A DNA stretch of 64,000 nucleotides, taken from positions 434,001-498,000 of the forward strand of contig JAIUSX010000221.1 of assembly GCA_026573805.1 (NCBI GenBank), written 5' to 3'. The DNA is from Hesperophylax magnus. Its lineage: Eukaryota; Arthropoda; Insecta; Trichoptera; Limnephilidae. Position 1 is the first letter of the stretch; each line of letters begins with the position of its first letter. This document shows, one piece after another, positions 45,061 to 57,664 of this stretch. Made by a program: the position numbers and the translations under genes. The notes beneath the pieces were generated by a model that made no database searches, had not been told where the DNA came from, and saw nothing but the letters and a program-made list of their open reading frames with translations.

Positions 45061-46245
45061 CGTTAGTTAGTCTTAGTTAATCTAGGTCCGCAATACATTT
45101 TTACGATGGTCGGTGAGTTTACTTTATTTGATATGAAACTTGTCTTACCTATTTCCTCTTCTTCTGTCTGAAAGAGATACGGAATGCTTCAAGAGTGATG
45201 ACCTTTTATTACCTACAAAAAACAATTGATTGTGGTTTGGGACATATCATTAACAGTTATTAAATAAAAACATTAATACTTTCTAGTCATTTTAACACTG
45301 TAGAGTAAAGGAACCAATTTTTTTACTTTGGCGATTCTGTCATTTTCCAAAACTGCAATAAAGAACTCCAATGAAAAATAAATTTATAACATTAGTGATG
45401 TGATGACCTTTTACAATATTATAAAGCGATTAAACTTGAGAATAAAAACCGTCTCTACTCTCGCCGCCGCCATACAAAATACAGGGCATGTTCAAATAAA
45501 ACGTAGGCCTTTTGTGACTGATGACATCACTCAGACGACCACAGACTTGGTGCATTTCAGGAGACTTAAATCTTAATATTATTGAAATTAACTATAACAT
45601 TAAAAAACACCGGTTTTAAAGTTAGAAGGTCATTATCGATTGAAATATATAAAAAAGGGACTAAAGTTCTTTATTTGGAATGACAAAATGATAATATTAT
45701 ACTTTATACAACTGAAATAGGCTGCTTGGTCGTTAATAATTGACTAGAAAGGTGAGTTTGTTGATATGAAATGCCATCTTAGAATTATTTATTTAAATTT
45801 CTGTAGCATTCAATGACGATATCAAGAATAACATTTTAAAATAAAGCGGAAACGAAGTCAGCAATGCATAACTAATGCTTACAGACGAATGGATTATCGG
45901 ATTCCGGCATTCCAGCGCGCCATTATTCTAATGCCATCATCTAAATACCGGATTGCCGAAATACTTGCTGGATACGATATGGCATTTGTTGACGCCATGG
46001 CATTTCGGAAACCATTCGTTTCAGGCAGACGTCCAACATACATACATTATAACTGTGGCAACATGTTACCGAAGCTACTCCATGTCTAAATGCTTCCGAT
46101 TCATTCTGGCGCGGGCGACTCCTTCGTTTCAGACATTATGTATGTATGTATGTATGAAGAAATTGACATTGTTTGACAACTACTTATTTATATATTTAAC
46201 TATTTTAAAATTGGTATTGTCTCAAAAATAAAGGGCAGATTGAAT
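45061..46245. other. Unassigned spacer
   Basis: No gene is recognised. A (tatg)n microsatellite lies at 46139-46157. Confidence 0.35.
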
Positions 46246-47687
46246 TAACTACACACAGAAGACACCGGGCGAATTATTTCCCTCGCGGTTAGTGTCATAT
46301 TTGGGGACGTCGAATATAGGTGCATTAAAGTTAGCGTACAGTTAAAGGATGTGTTACCTTAACATTAGTACTAAACGAGTCTCGCACTTCATATATCATA
46401 AAGTATAACTACACAGAGAAGACACCGGGCGAATTATTTCCCTCGCGATTAGTGTCATATTTGGGGACGTCGAATATAGGTGCATTAAAGTTAGCGTACA
46501 GTTAAAGGCTGTGTTACCTTAACATTAGTACTAAACGAGTCTCGCACTTCATATATCATAAAGTATAACTACACAGAGAAGACACCGGGCGAATTATTTC
46601 CCTCGCGGTTAGTGTCATATTTGGGGACGTCGAATATAGGTGCATTAAAGTTAGCGTACAGTTAAAGGCTGTGTTACCTTAACATTAGTACTAAACGAGT
46701 CTCGCACTTCATATATCATAAAGTATAACTACACAGAGAAGACACCGGGCGAATTATTTCCCTCGCGGTTAGTGTCATATTTGGGGACGTCGAATATAGG
46801 TGCATTAAAGTTAGCGTACAGTTAAAGGATGTGTTACCTTAACATTAGTACTAAACGAGTCTCGCACTTCATATATCATAAAGTATAACTACACAGAGAA
46901 GACACCGGGCGAATTATTTCCCTCGCGATTAGTGTCATATTTGGGGACGTCGAATATAGGTGCATTAAAGTTAGCGTACAGTTAAAGGCTGTGTTACCTT
47001 AACATTAGTACTAAACGAGTCTCGCACTTCATATATCATAAAGTATAACTACACAGAGAAGACACCGGGCGAATTATTTCCCTCGCGGTTAGTGTCATAT
47101 TTGGGGACGTCGAATATAGGTGCATTAAAGTTAGCGTACAGTTAAAGGCTGTGTTACCTTAACATTAGTACTAAACGAGTCTCGCACTTCATATATCATA
47201 AAGTATAACTACACAGAGAAGACACCGGGCGAATTATTTCCCTCGCGGTTAGTGTCATATTTGGGGACGTCGAATATAGGTGCATTAAAGTTAGCGTACA
47301 GTTAAAGGCTGTGTTACCTTAACATTAGTACTAAACGAGTCTCGCACTTCATATATCATAAAGTATAACTACACAGAGAAGACACCGGGCGAATTATTTC
47401 CCTCGCGGTTAGTGTCATATTTGGGGACGTCGAATATAGGTGCATTAAAGTTAGCGTACAGTTAAAGGCTGTGTTACCTTAACATTAGTACTAAACGAGT
47501 CTCGCACTTCATATATCATAAAGTATAACTACACAGAGAAGACACCGGGCGAATTATTTCCCTCGCGGTTAGTGTCATATTTGGGGACGTCGAATATAGG
47601 TGCATTAAAGTTAGCGTACAGTTAAAGGCTGTGTTACCTTAACATTAGTACTAAACGAGTCTCGCACTTCATATATCATAAAGTATA
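46246..47687. repeat. 160-bp satellite, nine copies with a three-unit higher-order pattern
   Basis: Units start actacacagagaagacaccg at an exact 160-bp step from 46246 to 47526. Two diagnostic sites (cgcggtt/cgcgatt and aaaggatgt/aaaggctgt) show that units 1-3 equal units 4-6; units 7-9 are all of one type. Very low divergence, so amplification is recent. Confidence 0.95.
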
Positions 47688-48440
47688 ATTTATTTTCTTC
47701 ATAAAACGTGCTTTTAAAAGAATTGCATTTTTTACGATTATCACAAAACACGCAACAGAGAGTGCTGAAGTCATTGACTAAATACATCAATGGCTGAAAG
47801 TGCTTTTAGTATTAAACGAGGAGCATATATTTAATATTATTTATTTTAGATCAACGATTAAGATTTTGTCAATAAAAACTGATTTGAACTATTTAAAAAT
47901 AATATCAGCAAGTCTTCAAAATAAAGTTAGATAAATTAGGTTGCTTGCTCTTGATGCTCGTACTAATAAAAGTTTTTCGGTAAACATGGTTGTTGGATAA
48001 AATGCCCGTTTTGTAAAATAACCGCTGGTTATTCTAGCCGAAATCCATTTATCAAACGCACTCAGACATCGAATAAGAAGTAGGTCATTTGTCACACAAT
48101 AATAAATTGACAGAATGTTTGCGGATAAAATGTTCAGCATTAATTTGATGTGAATTCGAAACGAAACACAAAGAGAGCCAAATGGCCTTCATTCGTAAAG
48201 TTCACAAAACGCAGTAAAAAACATAAACACTTTATTGAAATCCGGATTATGGCGGCGCCAGCAAGATAAGTAATTAACTATGTTTTATGCGCAATGTATA
48301 CGAGATTTATGTAAACAATCTTGTATAAAGTATTGAAGTTAACAATGTTTCTCTTCTTGATATTGTTGGTTCAGGTTGCAATAATGTGATTAAAGCACCA
48401 TCTCTCTTACACTTATTCAATTTACCCTGCGATAGGCATC
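47688..48440. other. Unassigned spacer
   Basis: AT-rich, no recognised gene or element. Confidence 0.3.
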
Positions 48441-51400
48441 TTCAGACTTGTCTCCTTGTTAATAATAACAATATCTAATGTTGTACAAGTAATATGGGGC
48501 CGGACAGGGCTACCCTGCAACGCGCATCTTCAGGGTTTTACAAATTATACTGGGTCAGACAGTTTTACCCTGCAACGGGCATCTTCAGACTTGTCTCCTT
48601 GTTAATAATAACAATATCTAATGTTGTACAAGTAATATAGGGCCGGACAGGGCTACCCTGCAACGCGCATCTTCAGGGTTTTACAAATTATACTGGGTCA
48701 GACAGTTTTACCCTGCAACGAGCATCTTCAGACTTGTCTCCTTGTTAATAATAACAATATCTAATATTGTACAAGTAATATAGGGCCGGACAGGGCTACC
48801 CTGCAACGCGCATCTTCAGGGTTTTACAAATTATACTGGGTCAGACAGTTTTACCCTGCAACGGGCATCTTCAGACTTGTCTCCTTGTTAATAATAACAA
48901 TATCTAATGTTGTACAAGTAATATAGGGCCGGACAGGGCTACCCTGCAACGCGCATCTTCAGGGTTTTACAAATTATACTGGGTCAGACAGTTTTACCCT
49001 GCAACGGGCATCTTCAGACTTGTCTCCTTGTTAATAATAACAATATCTAATGTTGTACAAGTAATATAGGGCCGGACAGGGCTACCCTGCAACGCGCATC
49101 TTCAGGGTTTTACAAATTATACTGGGTCAGACAGTTTTACCCTGCAACGGGCATCTTCAGGGTTTTACAAATTATACTGGGTCAGACAGTTTTACCCTGC
49201 AACGGGCATCTTCAGACTTGTCTCCTTGTTAATAATAACAATATCTAATGTTGTACAAGTAATATAGGGCCGGACAGGGCTACCCTGCAACGCGCATCTT
49301 CAGGGTTTTACAAATTATACTGGGTCAGACAGTTTTACCCTGCAACGGGCATCTTCAGGGTTTTACAAATTATACTGGGTCAGACAGTTTTACCCTGCAA
49401 CGGGCATCTTCAGGGTTTTACAAATTATACTGGGTCAGACAGTTTTACCCTGCAACGGGCATCTTCAGACTTGTCTCCTTGTTAATAATAACAATATCTA
49501 ATGTTGTACAAGTAATATAGGGCCGGACAGGGCTACCCTGCAACGCGCATCTTCAGGGTTTTACAAATTATACTGGGTCAGACAGTTTTACCCTGCAACG
49601 GGCATCTTCAGGGTTTTACAAATTATACTGGGTCAGACAGTTTTACCCTGCAACGGGCATCTTCAGGGTTTTACAAATTATACTGGGTCAGACAGTTTTA
49701 CCCTGCAACGGGCATCTTCAGACTTGTCTCCTTGTTAATAATAACAATATCTAATGTTATACAAGTAATATAGGGCCGGACAGGGCTACCCTGCAACGCG
49801 CATCTTCAGGGTTTTACAAATTATACTGGGTCAGACAGTTTTACCCTGCAACGGGCATCTTCAGACTTGTCTCCTTGTTAATAATAACAATATCTAATGT
49901 TGTACAAGTAATATAGGGCCGGACAGGGCTACCCTGCAACGCGCATCTTCAGGGTTTTACAAATTATACTGGGTCAGACAGTTTTTCCCTGCAACGGGCA
50001 TCTTCAGGGTTTTACAAATTATACTGGGTCAGACAGTTTTACCCTGCAACGGGCATCTTCAGGGTTTTACAAATTATACTGGGTCAGACAGTTTTACCCG
50101 TCAACGGGCATCTTCAGGGTTTTACAAATTATACTGGGTCAGACAGTTTTACCCTGCAACGGGCATCTTCAGACTTGTCTCCTTGTTAATAATAACAATA
50201 TCTAATGTTGTACAAGTAATATAGGGCCGGACAGGGCTACCCTGCAACGCGCATCTTCAGGGTTTTACAAATTATACTGGGTCAGACAGTTTTACCCTGC
50301 AACGGGCATCTTCAGACTTGTCTCCTTGTTAATAATAACAATATCTAATGTTGTACAAGTAATATAGGGCCGGACAGGGCTACCCTGCAACGCGCATCTT
50401 CAGGGTTTTACAAATTATACTGGGTCAGACAGTTTTACCCTGCAACGGGCATCTTCAGGGTTTTACAAATTATACTGGGTCAGACAGTTTTACCCTGCAA
50501 CGGGCATCTTCAGACTTGTCTCCTTGTTAATAATAACAATATCTAATGTTGTACAAGTAATATAGGGCCGGACAGGGCTACCCTGCAACGCGCATCTTCA
50601 GGGTTTTACAAATTATACTGGGTCAGACAGTTTTACCCTGCAACGGGCATCTTCAGGGTTTTACAAATTATACTGGGTCAGACAGTTTTACCCTGCAACG
50701 GGCATCTTCAGGGTTTTACAAATTATACTGGGTCAGACAGTTTTACCCTGCAACGGGCATCTTCAGACTTGTCTCCTTGTTAATAATAACAATATCTAAT
50801 GTTGTACAAGTAATATAGGGCCGGACAGGGCTACCCTGCAACGCGCATCTTCAGGGTTTTACAAATTATACTGGGTCAGACAGTTTTACCCTGCAACGGG
50901 CATCTTCAGGGTTTTACAAATTATACTGGGTCAGACAGTTTTACCCTGCAACGCGCATCTTCAGGTTTTTACAAATTATACTGGGTCAGACAGTTTTACC
51001 CTGCAACGGGCATCTTCAGACTTGTCTCCTTGTTAATAATAACAATATCTAATGTTGTACAAGTAATATAGGGCCGGACAGGGCTACCCTGCAACGCGCA
51101 TCTTCAGGGTTTTACAAATTATACTGGGTCAGACAGTTTTTCCCTGCAACGGGCATCTTCAGGGTTTTACAAATTATACTGGGTCAGACAGTTTTACCCT
51201 GCAACGGGCATCTTCAGGGTTTTACAAATTATACTGGGTCAGACAGTTTTACCCTGCAACGGGCATCTTCAGGGTTTTACAAATTATACTGGGTCAGACA
51301 GTTTTACCCTGCAACGGGCATCTTCAGACTTGTCTCCTTGTTAATAATAACAATATCTAATGTTGTACAAGTAATACAGAGTCAGACAGTTTTACCCTGC

Positions 51401-51480
51401 AACGGGGCATCTTCAGACTTGACTCCTTGTTAATAATAACAATATCTAGTTTTGTATACATTATACAGGGTCAGGCAGAA
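48441..51480. repeat. Two-module (A 88 bp, B 55 bp) tandem array
   Basis: Module A runs acttgtctccttgttaataa... gggccggacagggctaccct... gcatcttcag. Module B runs ggttttacaaattatactgg... cagttttaccctgcaacggg. Both end in the same gcatcttcag word. There are about 15 A modules, each followed by 1 to 4 B modules in the order 1,1,1,1,2,3,3,1,4,1,2,3,3,4; the last A is degenerate. A cagtttttccc variant starts both 4-B blocks. Confidence 0.9.
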
Positions 51481-51619
51481 GAAAACTATAGTATTACATA
51501 GTCGAGATTGAACTGTTTACTTTTCTAAACATTTATCTGTTTCATAGATATAAGGTATTTTGTTAATTTCTACACAGTTGACTGAAACAAAGATCTAGAC
51601 TCTCAGTTTGCTTCTCAGG

Positions 51620-51985
51620 AATAAAAACTCAATTCCTTCAAGGAAGGCAATATTTACTATATTCGATCGAATCACCAACACAAAAACTCAATTCCTTCAA
51701 GGAAGGCAATATTTACTATATTCGATCGAATCACCAACACAAAAACTCAATTCCTTCAAGGAAGGCAATATTTACTATATTCGATCGAATCACCAACACA
51801 AAAACTCAATTCCTTCAAGGAAGGCAATATTTACTATATTCGATCGAATCACCAACACAAAAACTCAATTCCTTCAAGGAAGGCAATATTTACTATATTC
51901 GATCGAATCACCAACACAAAAACTCAATTCCTTCAAGGAAGGCAATATTTACTATATTCGATCGAATCACCAACACAAAAAAGGG
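51620..51985. repeat. 59-bp tandem repeat, about six copies
   Basis: Unit aattccttcaaggaaggcaa... attcgatcgaatcaccaaca, at 51631, 51690, 51749 and so on. It contains two short palindromes (ccttcaagg, ttcgatcgaa). The 59-bp period rotates the phase, and all three + frames lack stops, giving a 129-codon artefact frame. Confidence 0.95.
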
Positions 51986-52924
51986 ATTTTTTCCTAATAT
52001 AATTAAATTGGCGCCATCTATGAAATAGCATCTCCAAAAAATTTAAAATTTTCCCTTAATAAAAAAAAATATACTAAGTAGATCTATATAGTAAAATATA
52101 ATTGCTCAAATATGTTACGCGAAAAAAATCTTAGTAAAAAGTCAATTATTCGACATTGAATCGAAAAATTGCGGGACCTATGTAAGTAGAACAGAAAATA
52201 AACATTAATATACTGGCGCCACTAGTTTGACTTTAATACCCATCAGAAACCACTTTTTATCTACGATAACGAAAATTGTTAAATATACTAAGATGGTGGG
52301 TGTAATAGAACTACTGGATCCGGGCTCGGTATTTCTTAAAAACAACATTTGTCCCAAATGCAACGATTACCATTTATCCCCTGCTCGTTGGTGCGCGGGA
52401 GGGGACAATAAACTATCAGAACAAAAGCGCGCCAATTCCCATGGCGCCAAAATATTTCCTCGCAAGTTATTATATTATTATTTCGTTACAAACTTGAATT
52501 GCCAATACGAAAAATAATGTTTTACCAATGCATTGTGTAATGGGCGTCTTAGTGAGTAGCTAGTAGTATTAGTATTAGTAAAACGGTCAGAATATTATGG
52601 AAAATAATAATTTAAGACATTCGTTTTTCCATTCTCGCATTCGCCTTCCACCGATCTTCAATAAAATAATAATACCTTCTGCTATTTAAAACGCTTGCGC
52701 ATCGTATGTAATTTACAGCAATTTGTTTAGATTAGCAGTTTATAATATACATTGTATTTTGGAGGTCATCTCAACTTTAATATCAAATTGATGTAAACAC
52801 GACAGTAAAATGCATTTGCATGAAAGATTTCTCCGATATCTTTATTATAACTCTTCTTCCGAGTAAATATTTATCGCTCAAGGAAAGAAGACTATCTTTT
52901 TTAATTGTGTCTGCTTTAAGAATT
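51986..52924. other. Unassigned spacer
   Basis: AT-rich with two ggcgcca words (52010, 52215). No gene is recognised. Confidence 0.3.
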
Positions 52925-53085
52925 CGGGGCACCACGGCGACGCCTAAGTCTTCGGCGCCACGACGCTTAGGTAACAGGCGCCATGCTTTGAACGCCAAGC
53001 GAGAGCGTCGAGGCTTCAGGGCGCCCGGCGTCCGGCGGCGTCCGAGCCTTCAGGCGTCCTCTCTCCGGCGCTAAGGGCTAGTGCG
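52925..53085. other. GC-rich islet with GGCGCC words
   Basis: The largest of three islets: gcgacgcctaagtcttcgg, ggcgccacgacgcttagg, then gggcgcccggcgtccggcgg. Contains imperfect internal repeats (cgcctaagtc against its complement-like gacgcttagg). No recognised protein. Confidence 0.6.
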
Positions 53086-53750
53086 AGGGTCCTACTGCCC
53101 AGGGAAACTCGGCCTTAGATTTTGTTGGCAGTCACAAAGACGCGAAACGATTGCCGTTATATTATAAACAGCCGAACCATTAAATAAATAAACTAATATT
53201 ATGCTGAGTAAATTGGGAGGTCTTGTTAGAGGGTGTGCAATGTGTGCATCGTAAACTAATTGAGAACACACAACGAGCTGTATTTTTAAAATCATTATGT
53301 TTCTTTGGTTGATCGTCGCCCCGAGCATCAGGTTGTAATAGAAAGTTGAATATTTATCATAGCCTACATCCCTATAGTTATCGAAGTGGCCACCACACGG
53401 ATAGAACGCTTAATAACTTTAAAGTGTGCCTTTTATTATTTCAACTCTCCGCAAGTCCATTCAGATTGAATTTGGAAGTATCTAGTGATTATTGACTATT
53501 TGAAGATTAGTGATACCAATTACCTACTCCTTAGACTTTTCCTCCGACGATATCTACGGTTGACATGGATGAAGCCTGTCATTTCAGAAACTGATATTAA
53601 CTGATATATATATATATATATTTTACTCAATGCTTTGTTATAATTTAAATGAACCTGCCACTATCATAAATAATCTTCATAAAATATTATAAGCCATAAT
53701 TATTCGCCTGCAATATCAATAAAAATTGAAAATATCTCCCGAGTAAAAAT
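53086..53750. other. Unassigned spacer
   Basis: Contains a (ta)n run at 53606-53621. Nothing else is recognised. Confidence 0.3.
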
Positions 53751-53751
53751 A

Positions 53752-53826
53752 AATGCTGCCGACGGGAATTGAACCCGCGCCTTCTGATGTCCGGTCAGAC
53801 GCTCTGAACCACTGAGCCACGTCGGC
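53752..53826 (-). repeat. tRNA-derived sequence (SINE head or tRNA pseudogene)
   Basis: On the minus strand, GCCGACGTGGCTCAGTGG starts a tRNA-like fold: D-arm GCTC/GAGC, anticodon arm TCTGA/TCAGA, and a good B box GGGTTCAATTCCC. The loop CCGGACA has C at position 33. The T-arm and acceptor compete for the same bases, and there is no long variable arm although the nominal anticodon would be Ser. It resembles the fragment at 8395-8472 in layout. Confidence 0.55.
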
Positions 53827-53919
53827 TTATTTTCAACCCGCCAAATAATTCAATATGTACTAGTACTACAATTAAGTATTTAACCGCCCTGATGCGAGCA
53901 CTGTTAAATCTATCTATCT

Positions 53920-55570
53920 ATCTTCTATCTGTATAAATAAAAATGTAAATGTTCGTTTGTTCAAAAGCTTAAATCTCCGAAAGTTCACCGATTGCATTAA
54001 AATTTTGACAGAATGTTTCATTCGAACGCATGTGTTTTTATAAACCTATATTAAATAGATGTCACCTGTGACAGGTAGAAACATGGTATTTTTGAAAAAC
54101 AGCACCATCTGTTGAACAGATAAGCAACACGCGCTATCGTATAGAGCTAGTGGCTAATATAATATATTTAATATGAATAGCACTCCACCATGTAGTAATA
54201 CCAATAAATTATAAGTACTAATGCAACTTAAAGTCAAGCGAATAAATAGGATTATAATAAAATTAGCATGAATATCATTTACATGTTATTATTAGATATT
54301 TCGAGTGCATTTCCGATTGGTTCCGTCCGCCTGATGGATGACGTGACTGCACTATTACTGGTTAGGAGTGTTGCAGTGTCTGGTGGATGGTGGATGGTGG
54401 CGCCAAACAACGGTCAGGGTCACCGCCGCGCCGATCTGTTCATCTACTTAACTGTCTACTTGTCTCCTGTACGTCGTATTATTTATCGCTTCAAACTGGA
54501 GAAAAAAGTGTATTTGTGGAGTTTTAATGCGCGGTGACGCCATCTGTGTGGGGGACTATTGCATGTGACGAGAGTGATAAAGACCACTATTTAAACAACG
54601 TTAAGGACTATTCCAATTCTGATATTATTCAAGTACTGTGAACAGAACTTTCACAGAACTTGAATTTTAACCTTGAAATTTGATGAATTGTTCAATGTTT
54701 ATGTTGCAGATGAGATGGAGATAGAAGTCCAGACCTATTTCCTATCCGGGGGTAACGTATCTGCCAACGGTGCTTTATATTAATATCGCAATTTTAAATA
54801 CGCTTCGGCAATTCCAATAAGATTTTCGATTGCGTTTGTTGTCGAGTTAAATACGCAAGTGTTACATGAAAAAAAAACTAAGAATATATAGGCAGGAAAC
54901 TACTACTGACTAAAACAATGGGGTGAAAATAATAATAATAATAACATGGCATTTATATAGCGCAGTTTAGTGTCATTTCACTTACTCGTATAACAAACTT
55001 TAAAAAAATGGTAATTCAGTATTAGTGGTTCTTAAAATTATTCCTACAGTGTGCCTTACCCAATACAGATCTAATATTATAACACTAAATACACTGTTTA
55101 TACAAAGTGATGACAAAACTTAGAATAACAATAACAGCAGGACAGGACAAAACACGAATATTAAAACTAAAACATAATATATAACAGGAGACAGTTTGTG
55201 CTCAGAAATGAGAACACTTATAATACCGGAGTTATTACTATCGCCCATTTGGTCCACAATATAATACGTATAAAAAAAGACACGGATAAATGAAGAGTTT
55301 CTGTGGGTTTGTTTTTTATACAAATCTAAAGTTTTATTTCGAGATTAATGAAATTTTGTACTACATACCTTCAAAATAACAGAAAGGTTTCTGCCTTCAC
55401 AAAATTTAGAAAAAGACCATCCCTTTTCCCCTATCACACCCCTTAAGGCAGAATTTTCATACTTATTTTTAACAAACTTGACATTCAAAATAAGAGAAAA
55501 ATTACTGTCTACATCGGATTTAAAAACAAAAACTATTCGTAAATCCCGGGCAACACCGGGGACTTCAGCT
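53920..55570 (+). mobile_element. Helitron-like non-autonomous element
   Basis: The left end tcttctatctgtataaataa, followed by aaatgttcgtttgttcaaaa and ctccgaaagttcaccgattg, is typical of insect Helitron 5' regions. The right end has a short hairpin (cccgg gcaaca ccggg, 55545-55560) about 10 bases before gacttcagct, the Helitron 3' layout. No Rep/helicase gene is present. The two ends may come from different copies, and an L2-like LINE end (54936-54970) lies inside. The final CTRR is not preserved. Confidence 0.45.
54936..54970 (-). repeat. L2/CR1-like LINE 3' end
   Basis: The + strand aataataataataacatggc followed by atttatatagcgcag is, on the minus strand, CTGCGCTATATAAAT then (ATT)n: an L2/CR1-like 3' terminus. 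Very short. Confidence 0.45.
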
Positions 55571-56575
55571 GTATTTCAATATGAACAAGTTTTGTTATTC
55601 TGGTTATTCCCTTTTACATTTTTATCGTCTTCGCGTTTTAGTTTTCAGTGAACTTTAACTGCACCGAGAAATATGCACGATTATAAATAAACCTTCCACA
55701 TTGAAAATACATTCAAATTGAATTTCTATGAAGTTCTTAGTCATCATTTTGTTACGTTTTGTTTAAAGAGGGTACATGAATAAGGAGGATCCTGAAACAA
55801 TGTTGTCGTCTCCGAATATTTGTTTAGTTAATCACAGAATATTCTGGTTTCGGTGATTAATATTCTTGTGTTGGACTTTTTATAAAAAAGAGTCGCAATC
55901 ATTTGAAATTTTTCTCCCCGCTACACAAATCGATTTGCGGGACATAAAATAAAACGATGAGTGATTTATTTTCTAGGTATGGAGTAAAGACCGCCTTTAG
56001 CATGTTATTTAAGTGTTGAATATTTATTTTTTAATCCACAAAATACAAAACACTAAGAATGGGTCGTTTTACAGAATTTGAACAATTCATCAAATTTCAA
56101 AGGTGATTTTCAAGTTCTGTTATGGTTCTGTTATTATTTTAGTTTTGTGAACAAGTAACCAATAATGATATAATAACTGAACATGAATAGAACCTTTACA
56201 AAACTTGAGAATCATCTTCAAAATTTGTTGAATTGTTCAAATTCTGCGAAACAACACGTCCTTACTAAGTCAAAGGCACTTGTGCACAAAGTCAAACTAT
56301 TAAATAAATAGGTGGGTATGTTTTATATAAGCCCAATATGTGCAGTATTTAGGTACTTTACTACCTGCTATTATTATTAATTTAAAGGGATAATATATAA
56401 CTATCATCTTATTTAATTCCGTTTGATTTGGTGCGTCTTCTACGTTTAGGGTTTTTTCATTGACCTCTTTCATCGCCTCAACAAGGAAAGAACCGCTAAA
56501 TAAAGAAACACCTATCAACTAATATGAAGTTCAAATGCTTTGGAAACAAGGTGGTGGAGGTAATTGAGTCTCTAT
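55571..56575. other. Unassigned spacer
   Basis: Two diverged inverted segments are noticeable: gaacaattcatcaaatttca (56079) and caaaatttgttgaattgttc (56220), perhaps a foldback of about 170 bp. No gene is recognised. Confidence 0.35.
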
Positions 56576-56579
56576 GTCA

Positions 56580-56975
56580 TGGTAGAGTGGAACTTTTCTT
56601 CCGATAGGGATACGGCGGGAAGCATGAAACAGCGAGAAACGTCAACTGAGAAACATTGGAAAGCTGGAAACGCTAAGTGGGAGAGAAGCAGGAAGTAAGA
56701 AGCAGTAACCGGGAAGCATGAAATAAGAAGCAAGAAGCAGCGGAAGCGGAAAGTATAAAGCAACTGGAAACGGGAAGGAAAAAGCAGAGGGAAGCTGGAA
56801 GCGTGTAACGGTAAGTTTAAAATTACGGGAAGCTCTAAACGAGAATAAAGAACAGCGGGAAGAAACAAACAATAAACAATTATATGCGGAAAACTGGAAG
56901 CGGGAAGCAGGAAGCTGGAAGCGAAAATAAACGGGAACCAAAATATGTGGAAGGCGAGAAACGAAAACCAAAACA
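56580..56975. repeat. Purine-rich (GA) degenerate repeat tract
   Basis: About 400 bases almost wholly purine with recurring gggaagc, aggaagc and ctggaaacg words at irregular 7-16 base steps. It looks like a decayed short-period minisatellite. Both minus-strand frames (142 and 123 codons) reflect the composition. Confidence 0.75.
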
Positions 56976-57660
56976 TAATCAATTCCTTTATTCCTGGCAA
57001 TCCTGCATTCCAATAGTGATTACCATGTATACCGGTCGATTAAACTCCGACCTCCTTCACATCCTCAGAGCACGTGTTCCAAGTCCTAAGAAATCAGTGC
57101 CCCCTGGTTTACCGGTCTCGCCAGAACAGGGGTGCTCCTGGCTGGGGTGGTACAATTGTATAGTTTTTTCATTGGCCTCTTTCAGTCAGATTTTTAATTC
57201 TTGATTTGTTCTCATTAAATTTCCCAAAGTCACGAAAGATAAGTACCTATATATTTAAAAAGTGGCTATTGATGCAGATGTATTTATAATAAAGTGGCTA
57301 TTAGATACAGATAAATTATATTAAAGTGGCTATTATATGCAGAAGTATTATATTAAAGTTAGCATTTATTAGATTTGTTTTTCTACCACTATAAAAATGA
57401 TTCCATGTTAATTTGAATCCGTTTATTACAACTTTTCTATATTTTTTATTCTTCCTTCATGAATCTATGTAATTGTAATGTAAATTCGTATAAAATCCAT
57501 CTACCTACTTATATGCACGCATTGACAAACATATAATATTACAAAAAAATCACACTTTACCACAAAATCACAGCTTCCGTAGCCACAAATAAAGTCAAAT
57601 GATGTTAGAGATAAAGCTAGTATACGAGTATAACGTCAATGGATATAATATAGAGTTTTA
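56976..57660. other. Unassigned spacer with a weak repeat
   Basis: aaagtggctatt occurs three times with about 45-60 base spacing (57260-57330). Otherwise nothing is recognised. Confidence 0.35.
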
Positions 57661-57664
57661 AACA

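Noticed and set aside
48441..51480. Possible CRISPR-like array (regular repeats)
   Set aside because: There are no unique spacers; both modules are themselves repeated, and the sequence context is eukaryotic.
51608..51997. 129-codon frame with a periodic pattern
   Set aside because: A 59-bp repeat cycling through three stop-free phases; not a gene.
53752..53826. Functional tRNA-Ser gene
   Set aside because: C at position 33, no long variable arm, and conflicting T-arm and acceptor pairing; better explained as a SINE head or pseudogene.
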